Assembly (NCBI GenBank): GCA_946811695.1
Contig: OX328132.1
Span: 98,831,422-98,895,421 of the forward strand
Origin: Gonocerus acuteangulatus
Taxonomy: Eukaryota > Arthropoda > Insecta > Hemiptera > Coreidae
Direction: 5' to 3'
DNA length: 64,000 nt
Shown here: one piece after another, positions 58,545-64,000 of the stretch
How the letters are laid out: each line of letters starts with the position of its first letter
How positions within the stretch are numbered: position 1 is the first letter of the stretch
Program-made: the position numbers and the translations under genes
The notes under the pieces: generated by a model
The model's database searches: none
Seen by the model: only the letters and a program-made list of their open reading frames with translations
Told to the model about the DNA's origin: nothing

Positions 58545-59170
58545 AGCAACGATTTTTGGAAACGACTGGAGCAATAAATTCGTGATTTTTCTCAATCCAG
58601 AGCAACAAATTATGGCACCAGTCAAAAATTCGTTGGACAATTAGATCAAAATTTACGGGGGTGGCTGTGCTGGCGTAATATTACGCTAGCACAGCCACGT
58701 TTTCACGGAAACGGCTGGAGTGACAAATTCGTGATTGGTGTCATTCTAGAGCAACAAATTAGCAACAAATTCTGGTACCAATCTGAATTTCGTGAGACAA
58801 TTAGATCAAAAGTTACGGGGGTGGCTGTGCTGGCGTAATATTACGCTAGCACAGCCACGTTTTCTCGGAAACGGCTGGAGCGACAAATTCGTGATTGGTG
58901 TCATTCTAGAGCAACAAATTCTGGTACCAATCTGAATTTCGTGAGACAATTAGATGAAAAGTTACGGGGGTGGCTGTGCTGGCGTAATATTACGCTAGCA
59001 CAGCCACGTTTTCTCGGAAACGGCTGGAGCGACAAATTCGTGATTGGTGTCATTCTAGAGCAACAAATTAGCAACAAATTCTGGTACCAGTCTGAATTTC
59101 GTGAGACAATTAGATCAAAAGTTACGGGGGTGGCTGTGCTGGCGTAATATTACGCTAGCACAGCCACGTT
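58545..59170 (-). repeat. Right TIR tandem array with TAATATTAC hairpins
   Basis: TAATATTAC is at 58676, 58836, 58985 and 59145. The stem GGCTGTGCTGGCG/CGCTAGCACAGCC is complete, with one G-T wobble on the plus strand. Unit number (four) equals the left side; spacing again is 149 or 160 bp. Confidence 0.9.
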
Positions 59171-59282
59171 TTCTCAGAAACGGCCGGAGCAACAAATTTG
59201 AAAATAGTGTAACAAATTACTGAGTATGTTAGAAGTTGGGGTTGCAATGTTGCTGTTCCAGCGTAATAGAGCTAATACCCGT

Positions 59283-59915
59283 TAATATGAAAGCACCAGT
59301 TGGAACAGTGTCAACCGTAAATGTGAAGGCCCTTGTGACAATACACTGCCACCTGTGATTATGAAGGCGTCTTCGAAGAGGATAAACGGCTTCTTGTCAT
59401 TGCCTATGAAAATTACTCTGCCACCCGAGAAGGCATCGATAAGAATACATTGCCCCTATTTTGGAGCGTAAGTTACACTAGCATACACGAATGTGAGGAG
59501 ATTACACTAACCGAAGGTGCAGGGGTCAGCCATTACCCCAGCACCTGTGTAAAGGCATGTGCTGGAAGGGAAAGTGTGATTACTTCCTTTGCGATGGATG
59601 GGAGAAGGCAGGCATTGTTGGCCTGTAAAGGGTCGAGGAGCACTGAATGAGGGCCCTTCGCATCCTCATTATTTTCGGAGCCTCGAGAATGTCTCTGTCC
59701 TCGGCGCCTTGTTTCTATATAAAACCCCTGATTCAAAGCAGCTTTGTTTTACCATCTGAAAAGACAAAAATATATTCGCAGCTCTAGGGGGTTCTTCCTT
59801 CCAGATTGTAATTTGTGTACATCAAACGAGGAGCGAGCAAATCGGAATATAATATTGTCTTCACTTAAGGTGTGGCAAACTGCAGCTCTATGCATCTGGA
59901 TTTCATCTGATAAGG
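59283..59915. other. Unassigned flank
   Basis: The sequence has repeated phrases such as GTAAATGTGAAGGC and CCACCTGTGATTATGAAGGC, like those at 51.63-51.86 kb. No gene. Confidence 0.45.
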
Positions 59916-59918
59916 GGA

Positions 59919-60065
59919 ATATACAGTGGTGGGGTAACCGATCGGGCTCTTTTTTTCTGGTGATTCTACATCGAAAAATAGTCGACATGTGTCCTAGCGT
60001 TTCGTCCAATGCGCCTTAGGAGTGGAGAAATAAAATAAAATATGTTTAAAATGCTTTATACTTAT
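59919..60065 (+). repeat. Solo E31-type end
   Basis: AAGGGGAATATACAGTGGTG, then TTTTTCTGGTGATTCTACAT, GTCCTAGCGTTTCGTCCAAT and GCGCCTTAGGAG, match the inverted right end of E31 (32101 back to about 31960). No partner end is visible, so it is a truncated copy. Confidence 0.8.
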
Positions 60066-61264
60066 TACTTCATTCCGATGACGTAATTTTCTAAGTTCTA
60101 TCCAGAACACATTGAACACGAAAATTCAGAAGTTTTAAATTGATATATACAAACTGCACACGCATGAAAATTGAGACTCACTATACATATATTTTCGTTA
60201 ATATTATATTGATACTTAAGCCGATACCATGTTCCGGTTACTCTTTTGCAGAAACCAATTGCAGAATGGGTTTGCTCATGGACGGTATACAAGCCCAATC
60301 TCGATAGAAGTAACTCTTGTTCCTCTCGTGTTAATCATGGTAATCCCATATGCGCTATTGATCGGGTAGATTAAGGTCAACATTAGGTGAATATCGGTGG
60401 ATCGACTGAAAAATGTTTCGCATCCATCTAAACCAAGAGATTCATTTTAGGTGGGTGTTAAAAGGTATTATACATTATCAATGACTTGAACGGTTTTGAT
60501 ATGTATCGTTCATTTTGTTATATATTTCTACAATGGCTAAGAAATCGTTTTAATAAAAACTAAATATTAGAATGCTTACTACAGGTAACATAGTTAATTT
60601 CTAATGGTCGATCACACTCGAAAAAACAAAATATGCTTAAAACTTAAAACTCTGCACATTTCATCAAAACTAGGAAGAATCCAGCTTATTTGTCATCATC
60701 AGCGATAAGAAAGTTAAGTAAATACGCTAAGTGGCAACAGTTCCTTCTTCTCGGGCAGATTATTTTCCATTTCTATTCGGATGCCTACCGTAAAAGTCGA
60801 GATGGTTATTACCTTAAGAACGTAAAACATGAAATAACATTTACAGTAGTAATCCACGTGAATTAATTTTAAAAATTATGAATTCGCGGCACCTCCGTCA
60901 TCCCAGTCCCTCTTTGGCCTTGTTCGTTTGAAAAGCTTGAAATATAAACAAATATTTGTTTGAGTATTTTGTGAAAAAATTAAATCCGTTACCACAATAC
61001 CATCATGAAGAAAAGCAATATTTCTGGCATAAAAATGCACAGAAAACTGACAACAGCAGAGTGGAAATTTGCCACCTCGACACCGCCTTCTCGACTTAAG
61101 ATCATTCTTTAGTAAAGCTCTGTTTAAAAAAAAAATAATAATAATAATAATAATTCATACATGTTGCTCATGTAGTTATGTTTTTTTACAAAATTAATTT
61201 TACTGCTGAACACAAATTAAAAAGAAAAAATAACTGAGGGAAAATGTACAAAGAGCGAATCCAA
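60066..61264. other. Unassigned sequence
   Basis: A (TAA)n run lies at 61128-61153. No other feature was recognised. Confidence 0.45.
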
Positions 61265-61345
61265 CACGTCATTGGTTGGACGTCATGAGCGGGTTTATTC
61301 CTATGGAGGGAGGGAGGAAACGCACTAATATCAGCAGCTCAAAAA
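61265..61345 (-). repeat. Family Z hairpin-end fragment
   Basis: GACGTCATGAGCGGGTTTAT, then TCCTATGGAGGGAGGGAGGA and CGCACTAATA, match the Z terminal block at 62985-63010. Confidence 0.55.
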
Positions 61346-61789
61346 TACAATATATTTTCTCGATAGGATTATTCAGAAGTTACTCCATGAATTAGTGTAT
61401 TCAAAGGATGGGGAAGCGTCCGAAAATGTATTTACGCATTCACCTTTACTCATGCAAAATTCGCGACTTTTTCACGGTCGTTAAGAGATTTAGCTGAACA
61501 CTTGTATAATCCTTATTCAAATTAGGTCGCATTTTTTTTCTTGTTCCCTTGAAATACTGAATGTAAATCAATTTGCCGCTCAGAAAATCTAAGGGAAAAC
61601 AGGACTCCTGAAATTTCTGTGTTGTTTATAGTCCAACATCTGCGGGCCCTACAGTTTGTATATTTAACACCCAGTAGCGAACATTTTTGCAAAATTTGTT
61701 CATTTTCATTTGTCCACCCTCTTAACTCTAACTCTGTCGCAATTATTGTTTCACAACTGTATCTATATTAATCTTTTCTGTATATAACA
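61346..61789. other. Unassigned sequence
   Basis: No feature recognised. Confidence 0.45.
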
Positions 61790-62060
61790 AGTCCGTCACG
61801 CAAGAGCTGCTTAACTAAGCACTTCCCTCAGAATTTGTATTAAATGACCTTATTCTATTGAAACATATTACAAAGTAAACCCCCCTATCCGATAGACCGA
61901 TAGTTCATTTTTACAACACTTCTTTTTCTTGAGATACCCACGACGTATACCGCATTTCGTTGCATACAGCAGAAATTACGACCGGTATGAGTACATTAGT
62001 AATTTTTTCTGGAATAACCCCCTCCCCCTCATAATGAACCGATTTAGTTTATTTTTACAA
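61790..62060 (-). repeat. Family Y 3' part, inverted
   Basis: GTCCGTCACGCAAGAGCTGC and TAAGCACTTCCCTCAGAATT, then ACGACGTATACCGCATTTCG, reproduce the end and last units of family Y in reverse. Confidence 0.7.
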
Positions 62061-62229
62061 TATTACCAATACCTTTCACCGTTTCTTAGCATATTTTACT
62101 ACAATACTAATTTTACTGAAAAATGGAATTTAAAACAAGAAAGAACAAATTAAATAGTGAGATAAACAAAGGGAAAACCCCTTTCAAAACAAACACTTTT
62201 AGAGTTTTAAGCGCTTATATCTCTGATTG

Positions 62230-62831
62230 ACGTTGCCCCATCGAATATTCCTTCAGAACCTTTTTTGTAGAGAATTTAGTAAGCATTCGAATGGTAACCT
62301 TCCACTTGCCACGATTTCTCAACCGTTATCGAGATATTTACGAAAAATTTATGAAGATCCGAAAACTTTTCATGTCTATTAATAAATTTTTTTTTTCGCA
62401 TACTTAACTCCAAACGTAACCAAAATTTAACCATCTTAGTTGGGATAAATTTCCAAGATGTAGAAAATATTTCAATTGAATCCCGCGATTCTAAGTACCC
62501 ACAAAAAATAATGACTTACAAAAACATTTATTCCACTTTTCTCAAAAACGGTTAGAGATATCGCCTTAAAAATGGTTTCATTCCTTTTCCTATGCCAAGA
62601 AACCTATAAAACAAGTACCTGCAAGCATATGAACTCAAAAACGTAAGCGTTACGATTTTTTTTTTGCGCGAATTTCGCCCCTAACACTATCTGCTGGTTA
62701 ACGAACTGGACCTTTCAAATTAGACGACAGATTTTTGTAGCAAATTTCATAAAAATCGGAGTACAAAGAAAATTGGAGTACTATTCTTTTGACCTGGGCC
62801 ATATATAAAGAATAAATAAATAAATAAATAA

Positions 62832-62876
<45 letters not shown>

Positions 62877-63015
62877 AATTTGAGCCACCTATATTTTCGT
62901 GATCTATGGGGTTTGAAACGAAAAAGTTTCTAGTCGGCACTTCCGGATTGCGTCGTGAGGTCAACCGGCGGGTTCTCCCTATGGAAGTAGGGAGTAACCG
63001 CGCTAAAAATAAAGC
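62230..63015 (-). mobile_element. Family Z element, long inverted copy
   Basis: An outer arm (62395-62720, with CTTTTCTCAAAAACGGTTAG and GCGCGAATTTCGCCCC) is followed by GGTTAACGAACTGGACC, (TA)n (62838-62873), GTCGGCACTTCCGGATTGCG, GAGGTCAACC and the TCCCTATGGAAGTAGGGAG hairpin. This is the most complete Z copy and shows the (TA)n tract at a fixed internal position. Confidence 0.7.
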
Positions 63016-63193
63016 TGGCACGGTCAAATTAGTGTTTTGGGTCCGGGGTAAACCCCCCGTCCCGGTGGACCGATTTTGGTGGTTAACGAACTCGTTCAAT
63101 CGTTTGCTATGGGAACGCTATATACCAAATTTCGTGACAAAAAAACAATGCTCTGGCGTCTATCGTGCTAACGAATACACACACACACACACG

Positions 63194-63249
<56 letters not shown>

Positions 63250-63370
63250 AACGGGGGTCATTTTCGGTGTCTACTAGGTAAAATTGATAAAGATTTGAAG
63301 AAATGTTTTAAAAAATTCCGTCAAGTGCAACCTCAATAGCTACTTTCCTTCGGAGGAAAGTGCTAAAAGT
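63016..63370 (-). mobile_element. Family Y left part, inverted
   Basis: GGTGGTTAACGAACTCGTTC, a (CA)n/(TA)n tract (63179-63246), AACGGGGGTCATTTTCGGTG and the hairpin TACTTTCCTTCGGAGGAAAG, then GTGCTAAAAG, mirror 5890-6195. It directly adjoins a family Z copy. Confidence 0.75.
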
Positions 63371-64000
63371 GCAAGGAACTCAATAATTTTTCCAGTTTCC
63401 TTGTGTTTTCATTTATTACAATCTATCAGTAAAATTATAAGCAATGGGATATTTATTTCTTCCAAACTAAATTAACATAAGTGAAAGAATATAATTAACC
63501 AGGATAAGATATTAAGATCATAAATCATATTTAAGGCTAGAAATTCGATGATAAGAACCTAAACTATTGTAGCTTTAGACATGGTATTCTTCTGCTAAGA
63601 TCGCCCTTAAGAAATTTTTGTTTTCGTAAAAAATAGACTTTCTAGTAACACTCTTTTGGGGCGTTGTTGAATATTATTTCTTACGTCAATGTTTCCATGT
63701 CTTCTGGATTTGACCGCGTCTATGTTGTGATAACCGATGTTTCGCCAGACATTCTGTCGGTCTCTTCTTGAGATGCCCGTAATTCATTCATATCCGGAAG
63801 ATCTTAAATGTTTTATTTTAACGTTAAATCGTAAAATTATTGCAGTTGAATGTTTCTCATTTTTCGAAGTATTTATCAAAAATGTTGCAATGGTTCTACG
63901 TCACTTTTTCTGAAAAATCACTAAAGTTCCCCGAAATTAACTCAAATTGTTTTAATCAATCCGTAATTTATGTGTGACAAGAATTCAGGTTTACCTTGAA
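63371..64000. other. Unassigned sequence to window end
   Basis: No gene, RNA or repeat recognised. Confidence 0.45.

Larger units (their letters stand above)
52715..59273. mobile_element. Foldback/MULE-like element, 6.56 kb, 9-bp TSD
   Basis: The ends are AGCCCTATTACGCTGGAACA and, inverted, AGCTCTATTACGCTGGAACA. AATACCCGT flanks both sides exactly (52706-52714 and 59274-59282). Each TIR (52715 to about 53400; about 58545-59273) consists of a unique ~90-bp outer part plus four tandem 149- or 160-bp units. A 9-bp duplication with long TIRs built of tandem repeats is the hallmark of Foldback elements, related to the MuDR/MULE superfamily. The interior contains a nested hAT relic, a reverse-transcriptase fragment and microsatellites. 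No MULE transposase was recognised. Confidence 0.85.

Noticed and set aside
52822..59170. Integrated geminivirus- or circovirus-like genome
   Set aside because: Only the TAATATTAC hairpin is shared. No Rep or capsid reading frame is visible, and the hairpins are part of transposon TIRs.
59744..60019. Paired 91/86-residue frames on both strands
   Set aside because: Half of the region is a solo E31 end and no protein family is recognisable.

Overview
The window is nuclear DNA of a repeat-rich, AT-rich invertebrate. Long (TA)n tracts, Transib, hAT, pogo/Tigger-like and Penelope-like relics, non-LTR retrotransposon relics and tRNA-derived SINEs all fit an arthropod or another small marine/aquatic invertebrate, but the species cannot be fixed from sequence. 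No intact host gene, rRNA gene, functional tRNA, operon or CRISPR array was found. Nearly every recognisable protein piece is a decayed transposon fragment with stops and frameshifts. One assembly gap of 200 N lies at 4811-5010.

Layout. 305-3952: an element with ~650-bp inverted arms, holding a foldback with a hammerhead-like RNA motif and a decayed conserved protein. 5.0-8.1 kb: dispersed families here called Y and Z, built around a hairpin end and a (TA)n core, with further copies at 17.9, 22.3, 35.6, 39.9, 61.3-62.0 and 62.3-63.4 kb. 9.0-11.3 kb: a 284-bp hAT-type MITE with a perfect 8-bp target duplication and a 1.34-kb TIR element. 11.36-13.7 kb and 43.84-45.76 kb: inverted copies of one composite element (X). 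15.4-16.0, 18.3, 24.6-25.1 and 26.4-27.2 kb: foldbacks and MITEs. 25.81-26.30 kb: an exact 60-bp minisatellite. 29.4-30.9 kb: a tRNA-SINE-type repeat split by a 1332-bp Transib element whose two ends read like V(D)J recombination signals with 23-bp spacers. 31.0-32.1 kb: a 1.09-kb TIR element (E31). 33.85-35.36 kb: a Tigger/pogo-type relic. 36.6-37.2 and 40.9-41.2 kb: LINE C-terminal fragments. 37.8 and 46.1-46.6 kb: Penelope-like pieces with hammerhead motifs. 48.98-50.89 kb: a broken but clearly recognisable RAG1/Transib-superfamily transposase whose 5' side carries E31-type termini. 52.715-59.273 kb: a 6.56-kb Foldback/MULE-like element with a perfect 9-bp target duplication. Each of its TIRs contains four hairpins displaying TAATATTAC, and a hAT relic and a reverse-transcriptase fragment lie inside it.

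The pieces do not form a pathway. They record nested mobile-element insertions. The strongest biology is the RAG1-like transposase together with, about 19 kb away, a non-autonomous element bounded by RSS-like CACAGTG/23-bp/ACAAAAT ends, and the Foldback element carrying rolling-circle-origin-like hairpins.
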